From NCBI GenBank assembly GCA_050633265.1, contig JBOEGE010000005.1:310001-374000 (forward strand): DNA of 64,000 bases. The letters run 5' to 3'. A model generated the notes under the pieces. That model saw only the letters and a list, made by a program, of their open reading frames with translations. It ran no database searches and was not told the DNA's origin. Position numbers and translations under genes: made by a program. The DNA comes from JBLHZY01 sp050633265 (lineage in GTDB: Bacteria; Pseudomonadota; Alphaproteobacteria; Rhodobacterales; Rhodobacteraceae). Below are positions 33,276 to 40,921 of the stretch, piece by piece; position 1 is the first letter of the stretch, and the number at the start of each line of letters is the position of its first letter.

Positions 33276-33563
33276 ATGAGCTATCACGTCAAAACACTCG
33301 CCGTTGCAGGCGCTTTCGCAGCCGCCCTCGCAGGCCACGCTACAACCGCCGCCGCCGCAGACATGGAAAAATGCTACGGCGTTGCCCTTGCTGGCGAAAA
33401 TGATTGCGCCGCCGGTGCAGGCACAACCTGTGCGGGCACATCCAAAGTTGATTACCAAGGCAACGCATGGAAACTCGTTCCCGCAGGCACATGCGCGAGC
33501 ATGGAGCTTCCAGAGGGCCGCATGGGCTCGCTCGAAAAGCTCGATCGTGATATGGCTGGCTAA
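33276..33563 (+). CDS. bufA: DUF2282 secreted bufferin-type precursor peptide
   Basis: A 95-residue precursor with an N-terminal Sec-type signal peptide (hydrophobic 5-24, cleavage near the AAAA-DM junction at about 28) instead of an ordinary RiPP leader. The core has four cysteines, Cys33, Cys44, Cys52 and Cys73, spaced C-X10-C-X7-C-X20-C, in the contexts EKCYG, ENDCA, TTCAG and AGTCA. DUF2282 proteins of this form are the substrates of DUF692/DUF2063 enzymes. In Caulobacter the products, called bufferins, carry modified cysteines, bind copper and protect the periplasm. AAGGGAG precedes the ATG. A hairpin separates it from the enzyme genes. Confidence 0.85.
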   Translation: MSYHVKTLAVAGAFAAALAGHATTAAAADMEKCYGVALAGENDCAAGAGTTCAGTSKVDYQGNAWKLVPAGTCASMELPEGRMGSLEKLDRDMAG

Positions 33564-33580
33564 GCCAGATACTATGGCTT

Positions 33581-33600
33581 CGGGGGGCATATGCCTCCCG
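33581..33600 (+). other. intergenic hairpin between precursor and enzyme genes
   Basis: A 20-base near-perfect palindrome (one G.U pair) without a T run lies 18 bases after the precursor stop, preceded by a weaker stem (33562-33567 with 33575-33580). It could protect the upstream message end or limit read-through, so that precursor is made in excess over enzyme. Confidence 0.5.
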
Positions 33601-33631
33601 AATTGCCGCCGCGCCAAAAGGAGCCTGATTG

Positions 33632-34528
33632 ATGAACACATATGTGCCAAATCCCGCCCCAACATCCACAAACGCGCGCGCCTTGAATGCCCTGCCAAAC
33701 CGCCCCGGCATTGGCTACAAGCCCCAGCATTTCGCCGATCTGTGCAAGGATCCGGGCGCTGTTGAGTGGCTCGAAATTCACGCTGAAAATTACATGGGCG
33801 AAGGCGGCCGCCCACTGGCCCAATTGCGCCACCTATCTGAGCGTTTCGCCATTTCTGTGCATGGCGTCGGCCTCTCTATCGGCGGCGAAACCCCGCTTGA
33901 TCCCGATCACCTCGCGCGCCTCAAACACTTGTGCGACTGGCTCAACCCAGCAAGCTTTTCCGAACATCTGGCATGGTCGAGCCATGAAAGCGCCTATCTC
34001 AACGACCTGCTGCCCCTGCCCTATACAGAGGCAACGCTAGCGCGCGTCTGCGCCCATATCGATCAGCTCCAAGAGGCGATTTCCCGCCCGATGCTGCTCG
34101 AAAACCCCTCCTCTTATCTGGCCTTCTCCGAGAGCACATTGAGCGAGACAGACTTCCTCGCCCAGATCGCCAAACGCACCGGTTGCGGGCTGCTGCTCGA
34201 TGTTAACAACGTCTTCGTTTCGGCCACCAATCTGCAAACCGATCCGCGCGCCTATATTGATGCATTTCCGCTGGAGGCCGTGGGCGAAATTCACCTTGGC
34301 GGCCATGACGAAGACGAAGATGAGCACGGCGCGCCCTTGCTGATCGACAGCCACGGCAAGCCGATTGTTGATCCGGTCTGGGCGCTGTTTGATTATACAA
34401 TCCGCGCCGCAGGCCCGCGCCCAAGCCTGATTGAATGGGATAATGATGTCCCCGAATGGCACGTGCTCGAGGCCGAAGCCGCCCGCGCCGCGCGCCATCT
34501 CGATGCGCTTGAGGTCGCGACCGCATGA
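33632..34528 (+). CDS. bufB: DUF692 multinuclear non-heme iron oxidase (BufB-type)
   Basis: A 298-residue TIM-barrel enzyme of the MNIO (DUF692) family, which modifies cysteines in ribosomal peptides with O2 and two or three iron ions. Conserved ligand-bearing motifs in order are EIHAENY, ISVHGVGLSIG, SEHLAWS, MLLENPSSYL, LLLDVNNVFVSATN, EIHLGGHD, IDSHG and SLIEWDND. ATG 33632 follows AAAAGGAG; a TTG one codon earlier is ignored. Its stop overlaps the DUF2063 start by ATGA. Cytoplasmic action on the precursor before export is the established model. Confidence 0.92.
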   Translation: MNTYVPNPAPTSTNARALNALPNRPGIGYKPQHFADLCKDPGAVEWLEIHAENYMGEGGRPLAQLRHLSERFAISVHGVGLSIGGETPLDPDHLARLKHLCDWLNPASFSEHLAWSSHESAYLNDLLPLPYTEATLARVCAHIDQLQEAISRPMLLENPSSYLAFSESTLSETDFLAQIAKRTGCGLLLDVNNVFVSATNLQTDPRAYIDAFPLEAVGEIHLGGHDEDEDEHGAPLLIDSHGKPIVDPVWALFDYTIRAAGPRPSLIEWDNDVPEWHVLEAEAARAARHLDALEVATA

Positions 34529-35265
34529 GCGATCAATCCGCCTTCACCGCCGCGATCCTTGATCCTGCACGCCCCGCCCCCAAAGGCCTGATTGGCCCCG
34601 GCGGCAAGGCGGCAGGCAAGCGCTTTGATGTCTATCGCAACAATGTCGCGGTTGGGCTGACGGATGCGCTTTTGGCCGCCTATCCAGCTGTCGCCAAATT
34701 GGTTGGTGAGGAGTTTTTTACAGCCATGGCAGGGGTTTACCTGCGCGCCCATCCGCCGCAAAGCCGGATGATGAAGGATTATGGCGATGGGTTTCCTGCC
34801 TTTCTCAAAGGCTTCCCCCCGGCCCAATCGCTTGGCTATCTGCCCGATGTCGCCCGCCTTGAGGCCGCGCGCCGCCGCGCCTATCACGCGCGCGATGCCG
34901 CCGCGATTGATCCGCAAGCCTTGGCACAAATCGGCCCCGATACCTTGCCACAACTGCGCTTTACCTTCGCGCCCGCGATGCAGCTTCTCGCCTCCAAATG
35001 GCCCGCGCTTTCGATCTGGCGCGCCAATATGGAAGGCGGCCCCGCGCCCAAATCCGCGCCCGAGGAAATCCTCATCGCGCGCCCCGAATTTGATCCCGTC
35101 CAAGCGCTCTTGCCCATGGGCGGGGTGGCCTTTCTCACCACCTTGCAAAAAGGCGAGCCCTTGGGCGCTGCCCTTGCCATCGCCCCGCGCGATTTCGACC
35201 TTTCTCAAACCATCGGCGCATTGATCCAAACCGGCGCGCTCATCCAGATCGAGGCCCCAAAATGA
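34525..35265 (+). CDS. bufC: DUF2063 partner protein (BufC-type)
   Basis: A 246-residue protein with an N-terminal DUF2063 putative DNA-binding-like fold: FDVYRNNVAVGLTDALLAAYPAVAKLVGEEFF and YLRAHPPQS are signature phrases. A C-terminal winged-helix-like region follows. In characterised systems such partners form a heterodimer with the DUF692 enzyme and present the precursor. ATGA overlaps at both ends give tight coupling with the oxidase and DoxX genes. Confidence 0.88.
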   Translation: MSDQSAFTAAILDPARPAPKGLIGPGGKAAGKRFDVYRNNVAVGLTDALLAAYPAVAKLVGEEFFTAMAGVYLRAHPPQSRMMKDYGDGFPAFLKGFPPAQSLGYLPDVARLEAARRRAYHARDAAAIDPQALAQIGPDTLPQLRFTFAPAMQLLASKWPALSIWRANMEGGPAPKSAPEEILIARPEFDPVQALLPMGGVAFLTTLQKGEPLGAALAIAPRDFDLSQTIGALIQTGALIQIEAPK

Positions 35266-35816
35266 TCCAAGCCATCACAACCAAAATCGCGCAAATCCAC
35301 GCCTTGCTCGCAACAGCCGCCCCCGCCACATTGGGCAGCCTCGCGCGGCTGATCTTTGGCGGCGTTTTGTTGATGTATTTCTGGGCCTCGGCGGGCACGA
35401 AACTGGGCGATGGCGCATTTTTCGGGCTGTTTTCGCCCTCTTCCGGCGCGTTTATCCAGATGTTTCCCCGCGCAATGGAAGCATCTGGCTACAACCCATC
35501 CGAGCTTTCCGCGCTTCATCATCTAATCGCCATCGCGGGCACTTGGGCCGAATTTGCCCTGCCGCTTTTGATCGTGATTGGCCTTGCAACCCGGCTTGCC
35601 GCGCTTGGGATGATCGGCTTTGTGATCGTGCAATCGCTCACAGATATTTTCGGCCACCAAGCGGAGGCGAGCACAATTGGCGCGTGGTTTGATAAAGCGT
35701 CAGATGCGCTTATTCTCGATCAACGCGCCTTTTGGATGTTCGCCCTGATCAGCCTTGTGATGCTGGGCGCAGGGCCGCTTTCGCTGGATCGCCTGATCGC
35801 CCGCAAAGCCGCCTAG
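35262..35816 (+). CDS. DoxX family membrane protein
   Basis: A 184-residue membrane protein of the DoxX family with about four helices, including ARLIFGGVLLMYFWASAGTK near residue 25 and ALHHLIAIAGTWAEFALPLL in the middle. DoxX proteins are frequent last members of DUF2282/DUF692/DUF2063 operons. The role is unknown, possibly in electron transfer or in stabilising the secreted product. The start is in an ATGA overlap with bufC. The stop shares CTAG with the convergent ArsC-like gene. Confidence 0.85.
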   Translation: MIQAITTKIAQIHALLATAAPATLGSLARLIFGGVLLMYFWASAGTKLGDGAFFGLFSPSSGAFIQMFPRAMEASGYNPSELSALHHLIAIAGTWAEFALPLLIVIGLATRLAALGMIGFVIVQSLTDIFGHQAEASTIGAWFDKASDALILDQRAFWMFALISLVMLGAGPLSLDRLIARKAA

Positions 35817-36127
35817 CCAAGCAATGCGCCGCGAACATCCGCGCCCCAACCAAGCCAAATCTCATCGCTGCGCGTGATCACTGGCCGCTTCATCAACGCC
35901 GGAAAAGCCATCATCAGCTCAATCGGATCCTCAAGGCGGCGATCCTCATCCAGTTCGCGCCATGTGGTTGAGCGGGTGTTTAACAGCGCCTCCCCAAATG
36001 CGGCCTCAAATCGCGTAAGCTCCCGTTTTGAAAGCGGCTTTTCGCGAATATCCACCAGCTCACCCCCCAAAGCCTTGGCAGCTTTGCGGCAGGTATCGCA
36101 GTTTTTTAACCCATAGAGCCTGTACAT
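35813..36127 (-). CDS. ArsC/Spx-family thioredoxin-fold protein
   Basis: A 104-residue protein with the ArsC/YffB fold. The N terminus reads YGLKNCDTCRKAAKAL with a CxxC pair, and the C-terminal half has LMKRPVI, typical of the family. It may be an arsenate-reductase-like or glutathione-linked reductase; the YffB subgroup seems closest, since arsenate-specific operon partners are absent. It sits tail to tail with the bufferin operon, sharing four bases. Confidence 0.8.
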   Translation of the reverse strand: MYRLYGLKNCDTCRKAAKALGGELVDIREKPLSKRELTRFEAAFGEALLNTRSTTWRELDEDRRLEDPIELMMAFPALMKRPVITRSDEIWLGWGADVRGALLG

Positions 36128-36181
36128 CCGCCATTCCTAGCCCGGGGCGCAAAGCCAGGGCAATCACAAATCTCAACGCCG

Positions 36182-36220
36182 CCCAAACCCAGCCAGCCCA
36201 AACCCGGCCAACCCAAACCC
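36182..36220. repeat. short C/A-rich direct repeats
   Basis: Four copies of CCCAAACCC-like units spaced by GCCAG or GGCCA elements lie between the ArsC-like start and the small secreted protein gene. Probably a local slippage product. Confidence 0.5.
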
Positions 36221-36221
36221 A

Positions 36222-36247
36222 TAAAAAACGAGGCCCAAAGGCCCCGC
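36222..36247 (-). terminator. terminator of the small secreted protein gene
   Basis: On the minus strand a 7-bp stem CGGGGCC/GGGCCTCG (with one G.U pair and a short loop) is followed by TTTTTTA. It lies 28 bases after the stop at 36275. Confidence 0.75.
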
Positions 36248-36274
36248 TCTTTCATCTCATATCTTGGTTAACGC

Positions 36275-36574
36275 TTAGCTACCGTCATAACTGTCCGGGC
36301 TTTTGCCCATCGGGATGCGGCTTTCATACCGCGCGCGATACACTTTGCGGCGCACAGGCGCAGGCGCATCGCTATAGCCCGTCGCATTTGGCTCACCGCA
36401 GCAAACCGCGCCGTTAAACATGATCGGCTGAAGCCCCTCGGGGCAGTAATTCTCTGCCGTTTTATATTCCCAAATGCTCACGCCCTCAGAGGCAGGCTGG
36501 GTCATATTGCCGGCCATCGCGCCGCCGCTCATCGCCACTGCGGCAATCACCGCGCCAAGAAGTCTGCTCTTCAT
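36275..36574 (-). CDS. small secreted cysteine-containing protein, unknown
   Basis: A 99-residue protein with a clear signal peptide (MKSRLLGAVIAAVAMSGGAMA, cleavage near residue 21). The mature part contains three cysteines (one in NYCPEG, two adjacent in AVCCGE) and an Arg/Tyr-rich C-terminal half. No family is recognised. It has its own terminator and lies 100 bases before the thyX stop on the same strand. It does not show the DUF2282 cysteine pattern. Confidence 0.7.
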   Translation of the reverse strand: MKSRLLGAVIAAVAMSGGAMAGNMTQPASEGVSIWEYKTAENYCPEGLQPIMFNGAVCCGEPNATGYSDAPAPVRRKVYRARYESRIPMGKSPDSYDGS

Positions 36575-36677
36575 CTCGTTACTCCATCATGGATACTGAT
36601 TTGCACTAAGGGTAACGCCCCTTGGCCCTTTCAGTCAAACCTCTATTTTCACAGGCTATTTCGGCGCAAACAGCGCC

Positions 36678-37592
36678 CTAGCCTTCTGCGTTCAAAATCC
36701 CCTGAAACTCGCGCCATTCGCCCTTGGACATGCCCGAAGTTTCCTGGCTTACCGCTTCGCCCTTGATCATCCGGCGCACGCAATCCAGCGCCTTGCCAGA
36801 CATAGACGCCCCGCCCATCCGATAATCCTCAAACGCGCCGTAGGCCGCCGGAACCCAATCCGCAACGACTTTACAAATCGCATCCGCATAGACCCGGATT
36901 TCATATTGCGCATGAGCATCGGCCCGTAAGCGCAGGAAATGAAACAGATTATGCAAATCGACCTTCCAGTACCACTGCGTGTAAATATTTGCCGGAAGGT
37001 TCATCCGCGCAAGCTCGCGCGCCAGGCCCGATTGCCCCTCATCCGAAATCATCGCCTCGTAATTATCATAGGCGCGGTTGCTGTCGGCCTTAAGAATTTC
37101 CAAGACCCGCTCGGCCTCTTTGCCTTCAAGGGCGGCGCCGCGGCCCTGATTGTTGATCGAGGATTGGGCGGCCAATTGATCGGGCTGCGGGATGTAAAAC
37201 TCGCGATCCAAAATCGAGTAGCGCGCGGAATATTCGTTCACATTGGCGGTGCGATGGCGGATCCACTGGCGCGCCACGAATACGGGCAGCTTCACATGCA
37301 GCTTGATTTCACACATCTCAAAGGGCGTGCTGTGCCAATGGCGCATCAGATAGCGGATCAACCCTGCATCATTCTGTACCGATTTGGTGCCCTTGCCATA
37401 AGAAACCCGCGCCGCCTGACAGATCGCCGCATCATCGCCCATGTAATCAATGACCCGGATAAACCCGTGATCCAAAACATCATAAGCGGTGTAAAGATGG
37501 CCCTCCATACCGGGCGCAACCGCGCGCAAAGTGGGCTGTGGATTGGCGCGCAGCGCGTCGATTTCGGCCTGTTGCTCGGGCGAGATGGGCAT
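36678..37592 (-). CDS. thyX: FAD-dependent thymidylate synthase
   Basis: ThyX makes dTMP from dUMP with methylene-tetrahydrofolate, NADPH and FAD, replacing classical ThyA. The 304-residue protein contains the ThyX motif RHRTANVNEYSARYS (RHRx7S) in the middle, VSYGKGTKS upstream and the substrate-binding LPANIYTQWYWKVDLHNLFHFL later. AAAAAGGAA lies before ATG 37592. The length is at the upper range for the family. Confidence 0.95.
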   Translation of the reverse strand: MPISPEQQAEIDALRANPQPTLRAVAPGMEGHLYTAYDVLDHGFIRVIDYMGDDAAICQAARVSYGKGTKSVQNDAGLIRYLMRHWHSTPFEMCEIKLHVKLPVFVARQWIRHRTANVNEYSARYSILDREFYIPQPDQLAAQSSINNQGRGAALEGKEAERVLEILKADSNRAYDNYEAMISDEGQSGLARELARMNLPANIYTQWYWKVDLHNLFHFLRLRADAHAQYEIRVYADAICKVVADWVPAAYGAFEDYRMGGASMSGKALDCVRRMIKGEAVSQETSGMSKGEWREFQGILNAEG

Positions 37593-37812
37593 ATGAATTC
37601 CTTTTTCTGCTCGTTACACCACCAAGAGACAGGCGACTCGGCCACCTGCAATATATTGGGCGAAGCTAGACTATAGCCCCAAGATGCGGGGTCGGCCAAT
37701 AGGCAACAATCGCCTTTATTCCGCAATTTTCTGCTCCAATGCGCCCTATCCCGGTTGACTTTGATGATCCCGCTAAGGATATTTTCACGAAATTCAGCGA
37801 AGTAGAGCCGTG

Positions 37813-38787
37813 ATGATGAAACAGATTTTAGCCTCCCTTTCCCTCTGCTCGCTGCTCCTTGCCTGCGGTGAAACAACGAATCCGATCAACTACGACACTG
37901 TTGACGTCGAAGAGACCGTTGATGAAACCGAAGAAGTTGCCGAAGTCCCCGAAGAGGAAGTGCTCGAAGAGGTGGTGTTTAACACATTGCCCGAGTCCAT
38001 TGGCGGCAATCTCAACCGGATCACCTTCAACCCAACAACGGAAACGCTTCAAGTTGATATGACTGCGCTTGATGCCTCCGAAGCGCTCGCCACCTATACG
38101 CGCACTCCCGCGCTCGACCAAGATGGCTACCTTGCCTATCAAGTGAATGAGGGCAATCTCCAAAGAACCTTTACCGCCCTCACCCGTCAATCAGATCGCG
38201 GCACGGTTCTTGCCGCCGTTGTGGCGGATGGTGGCCAATTCAATCGCCGCTTTGGCGGTGGCTATTATGCGCGCCTCGTTCCGCTCACAATGCCTGTCCC
38301 TGACGGAACCCCAAACAGCGGCCTGGTAACCTATACGGGCGATTACATCGGCCTCTTTACGCCGGGGGCGAGCTCGGGCATTCCCGGCATCCCCAGCGAA
38401 GTTGACACCGCCACAAATTACCGCGTCACCGGCGATATATTGCTAAACGCAAGCTTTGCTGATCTCGCGGTCAACGGCGCTGTGTTTAACCGCTCAGCGA
38501 TTGATGCAAGCGGGGCAGAAGTCTTTACGCTTGAATCGGTCGCGCTGATCTATACGGACATTGACGAAGAGACCGGATCCTTCTTGGGCGAAGTCGAATT
38601 TATCGCTGTAGATCAAAATGTTATCGGCAATTACGGCGGCGCATTTGCCGGAACGGATGCCTCTGATGTTGGCGGCGTGCTGCTGATCAATCCAATCCGT
38701 GATGAGGATGGAATGTGGGAAAATGGCGCCTTTGTGCTTGGCGTCTGCGGCATGCCCGGCGAAGGCACGCTCTGCGCCCAAAACTGA
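37813..38787 (+). CDS. surface lipoprotein candidate, TbpB-like barrel (Slam cargo)
   Basis: A 324-residue lipoprotein. The signal peptide ends in the lipobox LLLAC, with the lipidated Cys at about residue 18. A strongly acidic linker (about 30-55, with EETVDETEEVAEVPEEE) follows, then a beta-rich domain ending with NYGGAFAGTDASDVGG, which resembles the GxFxGpxAxExGG handle of transferrin-binding-protein B/factor-H-binding-type barrels. Two Cys near the C terminus (GVCGMPGEGTLC) may form a disulfide. The start could be ATG 37813 or 37816. The next gene codes for a Slam-like barrel, the known exporter of such lipoproteins. The ligand is unknown. Confidence 0.75.
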   Translation: MMKQILASLSLCSLLLACGETTNPINYDTVDVEETVDETEEVAEVPEEEVLEEVVFNTLPESIGGNLNRITFNPTTETLQVDMTALDASEALATYTRTPALDQDGYLAYQVNEGNLQRTFTALTRQSDRGTVLAAVVADGGQFNRRFGGGYYARLVPLTMPVPDGTPNSGLVTYTGDYIGLFTPGASSGIPGIPSEVDTATNYRVTGDILLNASFADLAVNGAVFNRSAIDASGAEVFTLESVALIYTDIDEETGSFLGEVEFIAVDQNVIGNYGGAFAGTDASDVGGVLLINPIRDEDGMWENGAFVLGVCGMPGEGTLCAQN

Positions 38788-38790
38788 ACC

Positions 38791-38846
38791 AATGCTGCGC
38801 GCTTCGAGGCAAAATTATTTTGCCAAAGGGGGCTTAATGCAGCATT
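38791..38846 (+). other. nested hairpin between lipoprotein and Slam-like genes
   Basis: An outer perfect 8-bp arm pair (38791-38798 with 38839-38846) encloses an inner perfect 7-bp hairpin GGCAAAA-TTA-TTTTGCC (38808-38824). There is no T run after it. It may act as a partial barrier or message-stabilising structure after the lipoprotein gene. An AT-rich stretch (38870-38890) after it could be a separate promoter. Confidence 0.5.
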
Positions 38847-38908
38847 CCCCATGGCCAGCTGCGCCAATATAAATTAACCATAATTCATGTAGTTTGAGTG
38901 GGGCAGAG

Positions 38909-40324
38909 ATGGGTATTTTCTTCAATTTTGGGCGGCGATTTGGCGCGATGCAGCAGATTTGCGCAATGGCCGCGCTTCTCATCGGGCTTTGCGCGGCGCC
39001 CCTCAAGGCTGAAGAAATCCGCATGGGGATCAATCAGGCCCGCGCCGCGGCGCAAAATGCCTTGGCCGCAGGGGATCCCATTGCCGCAGGCCAGATCGCC
39101 GCGCTCATCCTTTCGCAATTCCCAAATGATGCCAAAACCCATGCGCTTTTGGCCGCCAGCCAATTGCAAACCGGCCAGTTCCGCGCCGCGCGCAAACAAG
39201 CGCGTATCAGCTTTAGCGCCGGCAAAGGCAATCCGGGCCTGCGCTATGAAACCGCCCGCCTCGCCGCCCTCGCTGCAACGAATGAAAAGAAATATGGCCT
39301 GTCGAAATTCTGGCTGCGCCGCGCCTCGGATCAAGCCCAGACCCCCCAACAGGCCGCGCAGGTCTCGCGCGATTTTGCCGCCGTCGATGGGCTCGATCCA
39401 TGGGAGCGGCGCTTTTCCTTTTCGGTGGCGCCCTCCAACAATGTCAACGGCGGCTCAAGCTCTGATATTTTGGTGATTGATGGGGTCTCGGGAACCGGGC
39501 GGCTTTCCGGCGATGCCCAGGCGCTCTCTGGCTACCGCGCGACGATCACCGGGGCGCTTGGCTACCGATTGCATCAATCGCCCCGCTCCATCACCCAAGC
39601 CCGCCTGCAATATTACGGGACATTTCATAAGCTTACCCCAGAGGCCAAGGCGCTTGCCCCCAGCTCTGAAGGCAAGGATTACAACTTCAATATCCTCGCC
39701 GCCGAGCTTGTTCATCGCTTCTCCCCCGAAGGCGCCAAAGGGCCCTATACGATCAAAGGCAGCCTGTCCCAGCGCTGGTATGGCGGCGAAGAATTGCTCC
39801 ATTCTGCCGCGCTTGATCTCTCCAAGCTATGGGTCCTGCCCAAGGGCAATGTGATTGACGCCGGCCTGCAATATGAGCGCGAAATTTCCGACAGTTCCAG
39901 CGCCTCAAACGCCCATCGTTTCACCGGCAGCCTTGCCTTTAGCCAACGGATCGGAAAGCGCGGCAATCTCACCGAGGCGATCAATTACAGCTACACAAAC
40001 AGCGATAATTTCAGCCAGGATCAGCGCGCCACAGGCATTGTTCTGCGCTATACGCCGGATCGCGATTTCGGCCCGACCCGGATCACCTTTGGCATTGGCT
40101 ATGATTATCGCTACTACCCGACCCATTTTGCCGGGCTCTCGCTTGTGCCTGGCGGGCGCAAGGATCGCAGCGTGAATGCGGCGATTGATGTGCTCTTTAC
40201 CAAGGTCGAAGTCATGGGCTTTTCGCCGCTTATGACCCTACGCGCGGTGAAAACCGATTCCAACGTCTCGCGCTATGACAGCAAGAATATCAGCCTTGGG
40301 TTCTCCCTGCGCTCCGCCTTTTAA
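38909..40324 (+). CDS. Slam-like outer membrane protein (TPR plus beta barrel)
   Basis: A 471-residue protein. The signal peptide (n-region FGRRFG, cleavage near PLKA-EE) is followed by a helical TPR-like domain (about 35-160, with ARAAAQNALAAGDPIAAGQIAALI and FRAARKQARIS). A C-terminal domain of alternating strands (about 165-471) contains FSFSVAPSNNVNGGSSS and ends SLGFSLRSAF with terminal Phe, as expected for an outer-membrane barrel. This TPR plus DUF560 barrel layout is that of surface lipoprotein assembly modifiers (Slam), which move lipoproteins to the cell surface. It directly follows a lipoprotein of the matching type. ATG 38909 is preferred over TTG 38894 and ATG 38948. Confidence 0.72.
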   Translation: MGIFFNFGRRFGAMQQICAMAALLIGLCAAPLKAEEIRMGINQARAAAQNALAAGDPIAAGQIAALILSQFPNDAKTHALLAASQLQTGQFRAARKQARISFSAGKGNPGLRYETARLAALAATNEKKYGLSKFWLRRASDQAQTPQQAAQVSRDFAAVDGLDPWERRFSFSVAPSNNVNGGSSSDILVIDGVSGTGRLSGDAQALSGYRATITGALGYRLHQSPRSITQARLQYYGTFHKLTPEAKALAPSSEGKDYNFNILAAELVHRFSPEGAKGPYTIKGSLSQRWYGGEELLHSAALDLSKLWVLPKGNVIDAGLQYEREISDSSSASNAHRFTGSLAFSQRIGKRGNLTEAINYSYTNSDNFSQDQRATGIVLRYTPDRDFGPTRITFGIGYDYRYYPTHFAGLSLVPGGRKDRSVNAAIDVLFTKVEVMGFSPLMTLRAVKTDSNVSRYDSKNISLGFSLRSAF

Positions 40325-40472
40325 GCGCCTGAAATTAAAGCGAAAATCATCGACACCCCCAGCAACTCTCGCCGCTGCACTCGCCCCTTTGGAAATAGTG
40401 CTGGCAGGCAGGCCGCGCTGCGCTACACTCTGAGACACCGCGCGAAATGCGCCTGGATCAGGAGCGATAGCC

Positions 40473-40901
40473 ATGGAATTGAAATATCTGCACACGATGG
40501 TGCGCGTCAAAGATCTTGAGGCCTCAATGGCGTTTTATGCGTTGCTTGGCCTCAAAGAGACCCGCCGGATCGATAGCGAAGAGGGCCGGTTTTCGCTGAT
40601 ATTTATGACGCCCGATGGCCAGCCGGAATGCCCCGTAGAGCTGACCTATAACTGGGATGGCGATGCGGCCCTGCCTGCTGACGCCCGCCACTTTGGCCAT
40701 CTGGCTTACGGTGTTGGCAATATTTATGAGATGTGTCAGCACCTTCAAAACAATGGCGTGGTGATCAATCGCCCGCCGCGCGATGGCCGCATGGCCTTTG
40801 TGCGCTCGCCCGACAATATCTCAATCGAGCTGTTGCAGATCGGCGATGCTTTGCCCCCGGCCGAACCTTGGGCCTCGATGGGCAATACCGGGCATTGGTA
40901 A
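40473..40901 (+). CDS. gloA: lactoylglutathione lyase (glyoxalase I)
   Basis: Glyoxalase I converts the methylglyoxal-glutathione hemithioacetal to lactoylglutathione. The 142-residue protein has the two VOC modules and likely metal ligands: His7 in YLHTMVRV, Glu in VELTYNWD, His in HFGHLAYGV and Glu in SIELLQIG. AGGAGCG lies before the ATG. Size and ligands fit GloA better than a generic VOC protein. A VWA protein gene follows within 25 bases. Confidence 0.9.
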   Translation: MELKYLHTMVRVKDLEASMAFYALLGLKETRRIDSEEGRFSLIFMTPDGQPECPVELTYNWDGDAALPADARHFGHLAYGVGNIYEMCQHLQNNGVVINRPPRDGRMAFVRSPDNISIELLQIGDALPPAEPWASMGNTGHW

Positions 40902-40921
40902 ACGGGCCGCTCATATGGGCC

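Noticed and set aside
36182..36220. C/A-rich repeats as a CRISPR-like or regulatory array
   Set aside because: Units are only about 9 bases with irregular spacing and lie in an ordinary spacer.
37358..37876. Minus-strand frame upstream of and overlapping thyX
   Set aside because: It overlaps the ThyX coding region out of frame and covers the thyX promoter region; no domain is visible.
38791..38846. ATGCTGC and GCAGCAT as a PhaR site at the Slam locus
   Set aside because: The two halves are 40 bases apart, far from CTGC-N3/4-GCAG, and no PHA gene is adjacent; they pair better as a hairpin.
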